Both the position numbers and the translations under genes were made by a program. From NCBI RefSeq assembly GCF_900109115.1, contig NZ_FNYV01000012.1, forward strand, positions 1 to 64,000: 64,000 bases of DNA. The letters are read 5' to 3'. Below the pieces are notes generated by a model. That model did not search any database and was not told where the DNA came from. It saw only the letters and a list, made by a program, of their open reading frames with translations. This stretch comes from Micromonospora phaseoli. Its GTDB lineage: Bacteria; Actinomycetota; Actinomycetes; Mycobacteriales; Micromonosporaceae. This document shows, one piece after another, positions 45,974-54,187 of this stretch; positions within the stretch are counted from its first letter, which is position 1, and every line of letters starts with the position of its first letter.

Positions 45974-48523
45974 TCAGGTCGCCTGTTGACCAGCGTCGTC
46001 GGCCTCGTCGTCGGGCGCGGGCCGACCGCCCCCACCAAGCAGCCGGGCGGCGTCGGATCGTCCCCGCCGGGTGCCGGTCTGGTATGAGTTCATCATGCGC
46101 CGAACCTGTTCCGGTTCGCGAATCACCTCGTCGCGCTCCGCCATGGACTCAGGCTCGTCCCGCAACGCCGGTGCGAGGCTGGCCTGCCGGACCCGGACCG
46201 GCAGGCCCGACTCGGTCCGGGTCAGTTCGGCCTCGGCGACGACCGGATCGCCGGGCTCGGCGAGCGGCCGGCCCGCGCGGGCGGACCTGGCCGACGCTGC
46301 TCCGACCGACTCCGAAGGCGACCACGGCACCCCGTGGCCCGACGTCGAGGTGACCGGCAGTCCGATCGGGACAGTCGGGGCGTCCCATCCGGAGGAGGGC
46401 TCCGGCCAGTGGCGCGGCCGGGACGCCGGTGCGGACCGGTCATCGGGGCCCGGGCTCGCCTCGGCCGGGTCGTCTCCGCTGCGGTCGGCGGCACCCTCCC
46501 GTTCGCCGTCGGGTTCGACCGCCGGCTGTCGGGCGGAGACCGCTGGTGCGGCGAGGTCCGCCGCAGTGTCTGAGCGCTCGGCACGGGTTGGTCCCGGGAG
46601 CGCCGGCGCCGGCACACGGGTACCGCCCGGGTCGCCCGACTCCGCGTCGTCCCCGACGATCAGGCCGCTCGGGATGAGCACGACGGCCGTCGTTCCGCCG
46701 TACGCGGACTCCTTGAGCCGCACCCGTACCCCGTGCCGGTCGGTCAGTCGGCTCACCACGTAGAGGCCCAGCCGGGACGCGTCGGCGAGGTTGCGCTCCG
46801 AAGGGTCCTCGATGCGGTGGTTGGCGGCCGCGAGGTCCTCCTCGGTCATGCCCAGGCCGCGGTCCTCGATCTCGATGGCAAAGCCGTTGGAGACCAGTTG
46901 CCCGCGAACCTCGACGCTCGTGTGTGGCGGCGAGTAGACCAGCCCGTTCTCGATCAACTCGGCGAGCAGGTGGATGACGTCACCGACCGCCCGCCCGTGC
47001 AGCGACACGCTGTCGACCGGGAGCACGACGACCCGGCTGTGGTCCTCGACCTCGCCCACCGCACCGCGGACCACATCCACCATCGGCACGCTGCGGCGCC
47101 AGGCACGGCCCGGCGTGGAGCCGGACAGCACGATGAGGTTCTCCGTGTTGCGCCGCATCCGGGTGGCCAGGTGGTCGACGTGGAACAGCCCCTGCAGTCC
47201 CTCGGCGTCCTGCTCCCGGCGTTGCAGAGCGTCGAGCTGGGTGAGCTGACGGTGCACCAGCGCCTGGGTACGCCGGGCCAGGCTCAGGAACACCTCGCGT
47301 CCGACCCGACGTAGCTCGGCCTGCTCCACTGCCGTACGGACGGCGGTGGCCTGCACGTCGTCGAAGGCCCGACCCACCTGGCCGATCTCGTCGTCGCCGA
47401 AGGGCAGCGGCGGCGTCTCCTTGGCGATGTCCACCCGGTCGCCGCGGTCGAGCCGCTCCACCACGCCCGGCAGCCGCTCGTTGGCGAATCGCCAGGCGCT
47501 GTCACGCAGCTGACGCAGCTGTTGCGCCAGGGCGCGCGCGGTGGTGACCGAGACGATCACCGAGGCGATGACCGCGAGCAGGCCGAGACCGGCGGCGAGC
47601 ACCAGCCGGACGATGACACCGATCGCGACCGGCGTGGCCCTCTCGACGATGTCGTCACCGCCGGCCAGGACCAGGTCACCGATCTCGATCAGTGCCGGAC
47701 CGGTGGCGGCGGCCCACTCGGCGGCCGTGAAGGGCACGCGGGTCGTGCCGCTGCCCAGCATGATCTGGGCTTCCAGATCGGCCAGCCGCCGGAAGCTCGC
47801 GCCGCTGGCCAACCGCTCGTAGCGACGCTGGTCGGCGTCGGGCAGCCGGGCGATCGCCTGCTCCACGACGAACTGCCGGGCGCCGACGACGCGGGTGAAC
47901 TCCGCCCGCTCGACCGAGGTGATCCGGCCGGCCGCCAGCACGCCGGCGAGCAAGGCGTCCTCCTGGGACAGCAACTCGCGGACCCGGTTGAGCCGGATCA
48001 GTTGGTCGGTGTCGTCGGCGACCTGATCGTCGTCGAGATTGCCGAGTTCGTCGTAGACCTCGTGGATCGACTCGATCAGGCCGGTGAACACCGCGCCGGC
48101 CTCCCGGCGGCCGATGTTGCGTCCGTCGACCGCGGTACGCGTGTCCGGCAGCGCCGCGAGGCGCTGGTCGAGCGACGCGATCCGCTCGCGCAACGCGTCG
48201 CTACCGAGCAGGTCGACCTGCCAGCTGCCGACCGACTCGGCGAACTCCGCAGCCGACTGGTCGGTACGCTGACGCAGCTGCGCCAACTCCTCCAGCCTTG
48301 CCTCGCCCGGTCGCCCGAGGTACACCAGCGAGGTACGCCGCTCGACCTGCAACTGCAGCAGCAACGGTTCGGTGGGGTCGAAGACCCGCGCGTCGAGCGC
48401 CTGCACAGCGAGCAGGTCGACTCCATCCCGGACGGTGACCCAGGCGGTGAAGCCCCAGAGTGCCACCAGCAACGCCAGCAGGGCCACGACCTTGGTACGC
48501 AGCTTGGTACTGCGGGAACCCAT
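45974..48523 (-). CDS. Conservon sensor histidine kinase-like protein (CvnA-like)
   Basis: An 849-residue membrane protein. N-terminal membrane segment (VVALLALLVALWGFTAWVTV), a roughly 270-residue extracellular nitrate/nitrite-sensing-type helical domain, second membrane segment (VIVRLVLAAGLGLLAVIASVIVSV), HAMP linker, and then the kinase-like helix with VDHLATRMRRNTENLIVLSG and a HATPase domain (LIENGLVYSPPHT, EIEDRGLGMTEED, RLGLYVVSRL). The C-terminal 230 residues are Pro/Ser/Asp-rich and low-complexity. It is the first gene of the conservon operon and lacks an obvious partner response regulator, as usual for this class. Confidence 0.92.
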   Translation of the reverse strand: MGSRSTKLRTKVVALLALLVALWGFTAWVTVRDGVDLLAVQALDARVFDPTEPLLLQLQVERRTSLVYLGRPGEARLEELAQLRQRTDQSAAEFAESVGSWQVDLLGSDALRERIASLDQRLAALPDTRTAVDGRNIGRREAGAVFTGLIESIHEVYDELGNLDDDQVADDTDQLIRLNRVRELLSQEDALLAGVLAAGRITSVERAEFTRVVGARQFVVEQAIARLPDADQRRYERLASGASFRRLADLEAQIMLGSGTTRVPFTAAEWAAATGPALIEIGDLVLAGGDDIVERATPVAIGVIVRLVLAAGLGLLAVIASVIVSVTTARALAQQLRQLRDSAWRFANERLPGVVERLDRGDRVDIAKETPPLPFGDDEIGQVGRAFDDVQATAVRTAVEQAELRRVGREVFLSLARRTQALVHRQLTQLDALQRREQDAEGLQGLFHVDHLATRMRRNTENLIVLSGSTPGRAWRRSVPMVDVVRGAVGEVEDHSRVVVLPVDSVSLHGRAVGDVIHLLAELIENGLVYSPPHTSVEVRGQLVSNGFAIEIEDRGLGMTEEDLAAANHRIEDPSERNLADASRLGLYVVSRLTDRHGVRVRLKESAYGGTTAVVLIPSGLIVGDDAESGDPGGTRVPAPALPGPTRAERSDTAADLAAPAVSARQPAVEPDGEREGAADRSGDDPAEASPGPDDRSAPASRPRHWPEPSSGWDAPTVPIGLPVTSTSGHGVPWSPSESVGAASARSARAGRPLAEPGDPVVAEAELTRTESGLPVRVRQASLAPALRDEPESMAERDEVIREPEQVRRMMNSYQTGTRRGRSDAARLLGGGGRPAPDDEADDAGQQAT

Positions 48524-48894
48524 TACACCGTCCCTGGCCCTGGGCGAGCTGATCGGTCAGTCAGGAGTGCGGCACGCACACAGACCCCGGCGCACGCTAA
48601 CAACGTCACCGCATCAACTCAAGCGCTCGTGATCATGCCCTGGTCGCCCCGGAGCGGCGCGGTACGGCGCGCGGCACGGCGCGCGACCCGGGTCCGGCGC
48701 GGCACGGGATGGCGGCGCGGGATGGCGGCGCGGGATGGCGGCGCGGGATGGCGGCACGGCGACCACGGCGTGCCACGCGACGGCGTGGCGTGGGATGGCC
48801 TGGCACGGCGACCCCGGCGTGGCGTCGGGTGCGTCGTAGGACTCCGGGAAGGGAATGTGGGCGCGGGCCGCCGCGCTGTGCCAGGCTCAGGGGC
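48524..48894. other. 371-bp intergenic region with a 13-bp tandem repeat
   Basis: GGGATGGCGGCGC is repeated four times in tandem (48706-48757, the last copy with one change), a short variable-number-type repeat. The flanking DNA is extremely GC-rich, with further imperfect ATGGC-type repeats. No gene is supported; the conservon promoter should lie near 48524-48620. Confidence 0.7.
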
Positions 48895-49143
48895 ATGGAC
48901 GACACGACCATCCTGAGCCGGATCTCCGATCTGGTCGACGAGGAGCACCGGCTGCGCGCGCAGGCCCAGACCACCGAGACGGGCACGGACGACGACGCCC
49001 GTACCCGGTTGCGCGAGTTGGAGGAGTCCCTCGACCAGTGCTGGGATCTGCTCCGCCGCCGCCGCGCGGCCCGGCAGGCACACGGCGACCCCGAGGCCCA
49101 GGGCGTCCGCCCGGTGCCGGAGGTCGAGCGGTACCTGCAGTAG
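48895..49143 (+). CDS. DUF2630 family small protein
   Basis: An 82-residue acidic, all-helical protein. The N-terminus DDTTILSRISDLVDEEHRLRAQ and central LEESLDQCWDLLRRRRAARQ are the typical DUF2630 signature. It is predicted to form a helical hairpin; its function is unknown. CAGGCT lies 7 nt before the ATG with no good Shine-Dalgarno sequence, which fits leaderless expression. It is convergent with the RIO kinase gene. Confidence 0.88.
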   Translation: MDDTTILSRISDLVDEEHRLRAQAQTTETGTDDDARTRLRELEESLDQCWDLLRRRRAARQAHGDPEAQGVRPVPEVERYLQ

Positions 49144-49194
49144 ACGTCACCAGGCTTCCGGGTGGCGGGTGATCGCCACCCGGAGCCTGATGGG

Positions 49195-50130
49195 TCAGCG
49201 TAGGCCCGCCTCCCGGGACAGCATCCCGGTCAGCGCCGCCGGGTCCGCGAGGCTCGGCGGCAGGCCCCGGGCGGCGAACCAGGTGGCGACGACCCGCACG
49301 TCGCGGGCCAGGAAGTCGCGCCCCTGCGGATTCGCCACCACGTCGACCACCTGCGGCAGGTCGATCAGCACCAGCCGCCCCGCGTGCACCAACAGGTTGT
49401 ACGGCGACAGGTCGCCGTGCGCGTACCCCGCCCGGGCCAGCACCACCAGCGCGTCGACCAACTGCCCCCACAGCCCACGTAGCTCGGCCGGGGTCGGGCG
49501 CAGCTCGGCGAGCCGTGGCGCGGCCTGCCCCGCGTCGGGATCGCCGAGGAACTCCAGCATCAGCTCGGTGCCGCGCAGCTGGACCGGGTACGGCACGGTG
49601 ACCGTGCCGTACCGCTCGCCTATCTCCCAGAGCCGGCCCAGCGCGGCGAACTCCGCCGCCGCCCACTGCCCGGCGATCATCTGCCGGCCGAACGCCGTGC
49701 GGCCCGTCATCGCGCGCATCTCCCGGGACCGGCGCACCCGGCGCCCTTCGAGATACCCGCTATCGCGGTGGAAGAGCCGGTGCCGTGGGTCGCGGTAGCG
49801 TTTCGCCGCGAGCAGGCAGGAACGGTCGGTGTCGGGCACGGCCCGGCGCACCAGGTGGACGTCCGCTTCCTTGCCGGTCTTGAGCACACCGAGATCGGTG
49901 TCCTTGGCGGCCAGCTCGGTCACCAGCCATTCCGGGTGGGGTTCCGGGCCGTGCACGGCGTCGTCCCAGGAGGACCAGGAGGCCCCGGTCGCCGGATCCG
50001 GCTCGTCGTCGGGGTCGATTGGGGCGGGGCCGGCCGTCCGGCCACGCTTCAGGAAATCTGGCTCGTCGTCGTCGAAGCGGCGCCGGCCGCGGGTACGGCG
50101 CTCGGGCGCCGGGAAGTCATGATCGCGCAT
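49195..50130 (-). CDS. RIO1-type serine protein kinase
   Basis: A 311-residue atypical kinase. The N-terminal 60 residues are acidic and Pro-rich. The kinase core includes LKTGKEADVHLVRR (a Gly-poor P-loop analogue), SCLLAAKRYRDP with the ATP-binding Lys, the catalytic loop YAHGDLSPYNLLVHAG and the metal-binding VLIDLPQVVD in place of DFG. This arrangement defines the RIO family. Bacterial members are poorly characterised. ATG at 50130 is chosen; the frame upstream to 50277 is Arg-rich and probably not translated. Confidence 0.92.
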   Translation of the reverse strand: MRDHDFPAPERRTRGRRRFDDDEPDFLKRGRTAGPAPIDPDDEPDPATGASWSSWDDAVHGPEPHPEWLVTELAAKDTDLGVLKTGKEADVHLVRRAVPDTDRSCLLAAKRYRDPRHRLFHRDSGYLEGRRVRRSREMRAMTGRTAFGRQMIAGQWAAAEFAALGRLWEIGERYGTVTVPYPVQLRGTELMLEFLGDPDAGQAAPRLAELRPTPAELRGLWGQLVDALVVLARAGYAHGDLSPYNLLVHAGRLVLIDLPQVVDVVANPQGRDFLARDVRVVATWFAARGLPPSLADPAALTGMLSREAGLR

Positions 50131-50295
50131 CGCGCTGGTAATCCCTTGGTCGAGTCGGTGGGAGGCAGGAAGTGACCTGCGGAAACGGCCATGACCGACC
50201 CCCTCTCCTCGACCGGGCGCACGCCCGGGATGCACGGTGCGCGGACCATGTTTCGCGAAGCCCGTGCGCCGGGTCAACCGAATTTCGCCTCGGGC

Positions 50296-50940
50296 TCAGG
50301 CACCCATGATCTCGGCGATCGCGGCGATGACCGTGTCGACCGTCGCGGTGGGCGCGAACCGGGCGTCGGTCCACGGCCGGCCGCGGTGCAGCCAGATGCT
50401 GGGCAGGCCGACGGCGGTCGCCCCGCCGATGTCCGCCTCCGGGCCGTCGCCGATCACCCAGGCGCCGCGCAGCGGCATCCTGGCCCGTTGAGCGGCGAGC
50501 GCGAAGATCCGAGGGTTGGGCTTACTGACCCCGGCCTCCTCGGAGATCACCCAGTCGGCGACGTACCGGTCCAGTCCGGTGCGCCGAATCTTGGTGTCCT
50601 GTTGGCGTACCGCGCCGTTGCTCACCACCACCGGCATCCAGCCGGCGTCGTCGGCGATCCGCAACGCGCAGGCCACCAGCGGGTCGAGCCGGGTGAACTC
50701 GACGACTCCGTCGTGCAGCTCCTCGACCAGGTCGATGGAGGGGATCCGCAGCCGGTAACGGTCCCGGATGGCATCGGCGACGTCCCAGCGATCGGTCAGC
50801 CCGTCGGCGTCGATGGACAGTAGCCATTCGATGTCGCGCGGTGGCGCGCCGATGCCGTCGAGGAAGCGCTCTGCCCAGGTGCGGAACGGCCCGGCCCGGT
50901 CGAGCAGGGTGTTGTCCAAGTCCAGCAGGAGCAGCGGCAC
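50296..50940 (-). CDS. HAD-superfamily hydrolase, subfamily IA
   Basis: A 214-residue HAD phosphatase. Motif I is LLLLDLDNTLLDR at the N-terminus, motif II is PVVVSNGAVRQQDTK, and motif III/IV is SKPNPRIFALAAQR with VIGDGPEADIGGA. A helical cap sits between motifs I and II. The substrate is unknown. The GTG start at 50940 lies 6 nt after a TAGGGT hexamer with no Shine-Dalgarno sequence, so it is probably leaderless. It is divergent from the acnR gene. Confidence 0.9.
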   Translation of the reverse strand: MPLLLLDLDNTLLDRAGPFRTWAERFLDGIGAPPRDIEWLLSIDADGLTDRWDVADAIRDRYRLRIPSIDLVEELHDGVVEFTRLDPLVACALRIADDAGWMPVVVSNGAVRQQDTKIRRTGLDRYVADWVISEEAGVSKPNPRIFALAAQRARMPLRGAWVIGDGPEADIGGATAVGLPSIWLHRGRPWTDARFAPTATVDTVIAAIAEIMGA

Positions 50941-51081
50941 TCGGGCACCCTACGGGAATCCGGTACCCCGCCGACAGGGCAAGTGGTTACGTGGTCGTGT
51001 CGAGCGGGCACCGACGACCGGGCCAGCCGCTGCTCCGCCGAGGCGGTCGCGCGGTGTCGCCACCCCGGCGGGCCGCATTAC

Positions 51082-51099
51082 AAGCCGTACGTACGGTTT
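51082..51099. promoter_or_regulatory. Candidate AcnR operator upstream of acnR
   Basis: AAGCCGTACGTACGGTTT contains the perfect 12-bp palindrome CCGTACGTACGG. It lies 34 bp before the acnR start codon and closely matches (16/18) a site before acnA. GTAC half-sites resemble the CAGTAC...GTACTG core reported for corynebacterial AcnR. Confidence 0.65.
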
Positions 51100-51132
51100 G
51101 CGCTACCCGAGGCGAACTGACACGATCGACAC

Positions 51133-51705
51133 GTGCCAAGAGTAAGTCAGGATCAGCTCGACGCCCGCCGACAGGAGATCCTCGCCGCCGCGCGGGGCTG
51201 CTTCGCCCGGCACGGCTACGAGGGCGCCACCGTGCGCCGCCTCGAGGAGGCGACCGGGCTGTCCCGAGGGGCGATCTTCCACCACTTTCGGGACAAGGAC
51301 TCGCTCTTCCTCGCCGTCGCCGAGGACGACGCGGCAGTCATGGTGGAGACAGTCGCCCGTAACGGTCTGGTCCAGGTGATGCGCGACCTGCTCGCCCGCG
51401 CGGTCTCCCCGGACACCACCGGCTGGCTCGGCAGCCAACTGGAGGTCTCCCGCCGGCTGCGGACCGACCCCGCCTTCGCCAAACGATGGGCGCAGCGGTC
51501 GGCGGCCATCGCCGAGGCCACCCGGGAACGCCTCGCCCGGCAGCGGGAGGCCGGCGTACTGCGCGAGGACGTCCCGATCGACGTGCTCGCCCGCTTCCTC
51601 GAACTCGCCTACGACGGCCTGGTGCTGCACCTGGCCATGGGACGTCCGGCCGGCGACCTCGGTCCGGTGCTCGACCTGGTCGAGGAGGCCGTACGGCGAC
51701 CCTGA
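51133..51705 (+). CDS. acnR: TetR-family aconitase repressor (AcnR-like)
   Basis: A 190-residue TetR regulator. The N-terminus RRQEILAAARGCFARHGYEG and the helix-turn-helix ATVRRLEEATGLSRGAIFHHF are nearly identical, from memory, to corynebacterial AcnR, which represses aconitase; SQLEVSRRLRTDP and EVL/DLVEE-type C-terminus also match. A palindromic site 34 bp upstream suggests autoregulation, and a near-copy before acnA supports aconitase as target. In Corynebacterium acnR lies next to acn; here they are about 7 kb apart. It starts with GTG at 51133 and lacks a clear Shine-Dalgarno sequence. Confidence 0.85.
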   Translation: MPRVSQDQLDARRQEILAAARGCFARHGYEGATVRRLEEATGLSRGAIFHHFRDKDSLFLAVAEDDAAVMVETVARNGLVQVMRDLLARAVSPDTTGWLGSQLEVSRRLRTDPAFAKRWAQRSAAIAEATRERLARQREAGVLREDVPIDVLARFLELAYDGLVLHLAMGRPAGDLGPVLDLVEEAVRRP

Positions 51706-51776
51706 CGCCGACGAGCGGTGGATGCAGCAGCGGCGGAGTTGGCGACGGCGGGGCGACGGTTGGGACGGCCCGCCGA

Positions 51777-51794
51777 CACCGTCAGATAACGGTG
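51777..51794. promoter_or_regulatory. 6-6-6 inverted repeat upstream of the MNIO operon
   Basis: CACCGT-CAGATA-ACGGTG is a perfect 6-bp inverted repeat with a 6-bp spacer, centred about 95 bp before the start codon of the TIGR04222-type gene. It is a plausible operator. A CACAAT hexamer at 51840-51845 could be a -10 box. Confidence 0.4.
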
Positions 51795-51880
51795 CGGTAA
51801 CTGGGCCACCGACGTGGTCGGCCGCTGGCGCGCCCGCTCCACAATGAAGCCGAGTTCCCCTCGTGCGACAGGAGCAGGCC

Positions 51881-52798
51881 ATGACGGATCTCGCGGCAGA
51901 TTTCGACACCTGGGGTATCCCCAGCCGCACTTTCCTGGTCTTCTATCTGGTGGCGACCGTCGTGCTCGTCATCGGTGCACTGGTCCACCGCCGGAGCCTG
52001 CTGTCCGGCCGGACCGCGCCCCCCGCCGACCAGCTCGGCCCGCAGCAGGTCGCCTACCTCAACGGCGGCGAGGACCTGGCGGTCTGGTCCTCGCTCAGCA
52101 GCCTGCGCAGCCAGGGCGCGATCGGGGTGCAAACGACCGGCGCGCTGACCGCCGAGGGACCGCTGCCGGCAGGGGTCACCCCGCTCGACCGGGCCGTCCA
52201 CCACGCCGCGAGCCAGCACCACTCGGCCCGGCAGCTACGGCAGACCGAATGGGTCGCCCGGGCCCTCACCGAACTGCGCGAAGGGTTGGACCGCCACGGC
52301 CTGCTGGTCGGCTCGGACCGGCGGGCGGCCCTGCGGCTGGGCCCGCTGCTGCTCGCCGCGTTGCTGGCGCTCGGTGTCGCACGCATCGCCGCCGGCCTGG
52401 CCAACGGCCGTCCGGTCTGGTACCTCGTGTTCATCCTGTGCGGGCTGGCGGCGGTGACCACGGTGCTGTTCGTATGGGTGCCTCGGCGGACCCGGGCGGC
52501 GGATCTCGCGATCCGGCGGCTGCGACAGCGGAACCACCACCTCGCGCCCGCCTCGAACCCGGCGCACGCCGTCTACGGATCCGCCGGCCTGGCGATGGCG
52601 GTGGCGCTCTACGGCACCGCCACGATCTGGGCCCTCGACCCGACCTTCGCCGAGCAGGCCGAGATCCAGCGCAAGGCGATGACCCCTGGTGGTGCCACAA
52701 CCAGCAGTTGCGGCGGTGGCAGCACCGCGGGTGCGAGCGGCGGCAGCGATGGCGGCGGGGGCGGCGGGGGCTGTGGCGGGGGCGGGTGCGGCGGATGA
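51881..52798 (+). CDS. TIGR04222-type membrane protein with Gly/Cys-rich tail
   Basis: A 305-residue protein. Hydrophobic segments lie at about residues 18-35, 152-171, 178-200 and 230-251. Residues 60-145 are a soluble domain (AYLNGGEDLAVWSSLSSLRS). The C-terminal 34 residues contain only Gly, Ser, Thr, Ala, Asp and three Cys (277, 298 and 303), ending GGGGCGG. This composition, a TIGR04222 domain and adjacency to a DUF692 enzyme are the family hallmarks. The tail looks like a modification substrate (inference). A GGAG box precedes the ATG. The stop codon overlaps the DUF692 start (ATGA). Confidence 0.85.
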   Translation: MTDLAADFDTWGIPSRTFLVFYLVATVVLVIGALVHRRSLLSGRTAPPADQLGPQQVAYLNGGEDLAVWSSLSSLRSQGAIGVQTTGALTAEGPLPAGVTPLDRAVHHAASQHHSARQLRQTEWVARALTELREGLDRHGLLVGSDRRAALRLGPLLLAALLALGVARIAAGLANGRPVWYLVFILCGLAAVTTVLFVWVPRRTRAADLAIRRLRQRNHHLAPASNPAHAVYGSAGLAMAVALYGTATIWALDPTFAEQAEIQRKAMTPGGATTSSCGGGSTAGASGGSDGGGGGGGCGGGGCGG

Positions 52799-53613
52799 CC
52801 GGCCCGCACGGGGTCGGCATCGGCTGGCGGCCGGAGATCGCCGGGTTCGTCGCCGAACTGCCCGGCCTGCGCTTCGTCGAGGTGGTCGCCGAAACAGTGC
52901 CGATCGCCGGGCCACCACCCGCCGGGCTGGTCGAGCTACGGGAGCGCGGGGTGACCGTGGTACCGCACGGGGTGCGGCTCTCCCTCGGCGGCGCGGAGCC
53001 GGTCGAGCCGGCCCGGGTGGCCCACCTGGCGACGGTCGCCGAGCTGCTGGCTGCCCCGCTGGTCAGCGAGCACATCGCCTTCGTGCGGGCCGGTGGCCTG
53101 GAGGCGGGGCACCTGCTGCCGCTACCGCGCACCCGCGAGGCGGTGGACGTGGTCTGCGCGAACGTCGCCCGGACGCAGGCGGAGCTGCCGGTGCCGATCG
53201 CGCTGGAGCCGATCGCGGCGCTGTTCGACTGGCCGGACGACGAACTCGACGAGGCGGCGTTCCTGGGCGAGATCCTGGAGCGCACCGGCGCGCTGCTGCT
53301 GCTCGACATCGCCAACGTGCACGCCAACGCCCGCAACCGGGGCACCGATCCGCTGGCCCTGCTGGACCGGCTGCCGCTCGATCGGGTGGCGTACCTGCAC
53401 GTCGCCGGCGGGGCCGAGCACGGCGGCTTCTACCACGACACGCACACCGACCCGGTCAATCGGGAGGTGCTGGAGCTGCTCGGCGAGTTGTGCGCCCGGC
53501 ACCGCCCACCGGCGGCGCTGCTGGAACGCGACGGGCACTACCCTCCGGCGGCCGAGTTACGGACCGAACTGGACGCCGTGGCAGACGCCTGCGGATTCCC
53601 GGTGGTGACATGA
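52795..53613 (+). CDS. DUF692-family multinuclear non-heme iron-dependent oxidase (MNIO)
   Basis: A 272-residue TIM-barrel protein of the MbnB/TglH/ChrH family, whose studied members oxidise cysteines or other residues in ribosomal peptides. Candidate metal ligands are His58 (VVPHGV), Glu92/His93 (SEHIAF), Glu138 (ALEPI), Asp171, Asn174 and His176 (DIANVHANA), His202 and His209 (YLHVAGGAEHG), Asp215 and His217 (HDTHTDP), and Glu244 (LLERDGHYP), so the site looks intact. It overlaps both neighbours by 4 nt. The likely substrate is the Cys tail of the upstream protein (inference). No methanobactin-type precursor is seen. Confidence 0.88.
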   Translation: MTGPHGVGIGWRPEIAGFVAELPGLRFVEVVAETVPIAGPPPAGLVELRERGVTVVPHGVRLSLGGAEPVEPARVAHLATVAELLAAPLVSEHIAFVRAGGLEAGHLLPLPRTREAVDVVCANVARTQAELPVPIALEPIAALFDWPDDELDEAAFLGEILERTGALLLLDIANVHANARNRGTDPLALLDRLPLDRVAYLHVAGGAEHGGFYHDTHTDPVNREVLELLGELCARHRPPAALLERDGHYPPAAELRTELDAVADACGFPVVT

Positions 53614-54059
53614 GCGCGGCCCGGTCGCTGGCGGCGCGGCAGGCGGAGCTGGTCCTGGCCCTGGTCGCCGGCGGCCCCCCGCCGCCTGGTTTCGCGCCCG
53701 GACCGCTCGCCGCCGCCCGGGCCGCGCTGCTTCGCAAGCGGGCCGGCGAGGTTGCCCGGCACTGGCCGCTGCTCGCCGCCGGGCTCGGCGGCAGGTGGCC
53801 GACCGTGTTCGTCGAGTGGGCGGCGGGCCGACCCACCGCCGGCGGGCTGCGCGACGGCTGGGACCTGGCCCGCACGCTACGCGCCCGCGACGCACTGCCG
53901 CCGCTGGGCGCCGAGGAACTCGCGGTCCGGGAGGCAGGTCTCCGCTACGACGGTCAGCAGCCCCCGCGGCGACGCCGCCTGCCCGCCGTCGGCCGGGCCA
54001 GCGGCGCCGTCGCCCTCCAGCTCGCCGGTCGGGTACGCCTGCTACGCCCGGCCCGGTGA
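53610..54059 (+). CDS. Small MNIO partner-like protein
   Basis: A 149-residue protein whose first 50 residues (ARSLAARQAELVLALVAGGPPPPGF and AARAALLRKRAGEVARHWPLL) recall the N-terminal helical part of DUF2063-type MNIO partner proteins that present substrates to DUF692 enzymes. The remainder is Arg-rich and helical. I would compare it with the SCO6045-like family found in the same three-gene order in Streptomyces. It overlaps the MNIO gene (ATGA) and its stop codon abuts dispersed repeat copy C. Confidence 0.72.
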   Translation: MSAARSLAARQAELVLALVAGGPPPPGFAPGPLAAARAALLRKRAGEVARHWPLLAAGLGGRWPTVFVEWAAGRPTAGGLRDGWDLARTLRARDALPPLGAEELAVREAGLRYDGQQPPRRRRLPAVGRASGAVALQLAGRVRLLRPAR

Positions 54060-54111
54060 AAGGAAGGGCCCCTTATTAACGCCTCCGGTAGAGGAGGGGC
54101 CCCCTGTTAAC
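54059..54111. repeat. GGGGCCCC dispersed repeat, copy C
   Basis: AAAGGAAGGGCCCCTTATTAAC-type half, GCCTCCGGTAGA linker and a second GGAGGGGCCCCCTGTTAAC half. It starts in the stop codon of the MNIO operon's last gene and runs toward the SDR pseudogene. Relative to the upstream gene it has the same orientation as copies A and D. Confidence 0.8.
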
Positions 54112-54187
54112 ACCTTCGCCGCCGCCGACCCAACGCCCCGTCGGGCCCGGATGGCCGAGTCGCGCTCGTTCAGGCAGGATCGGCGGC

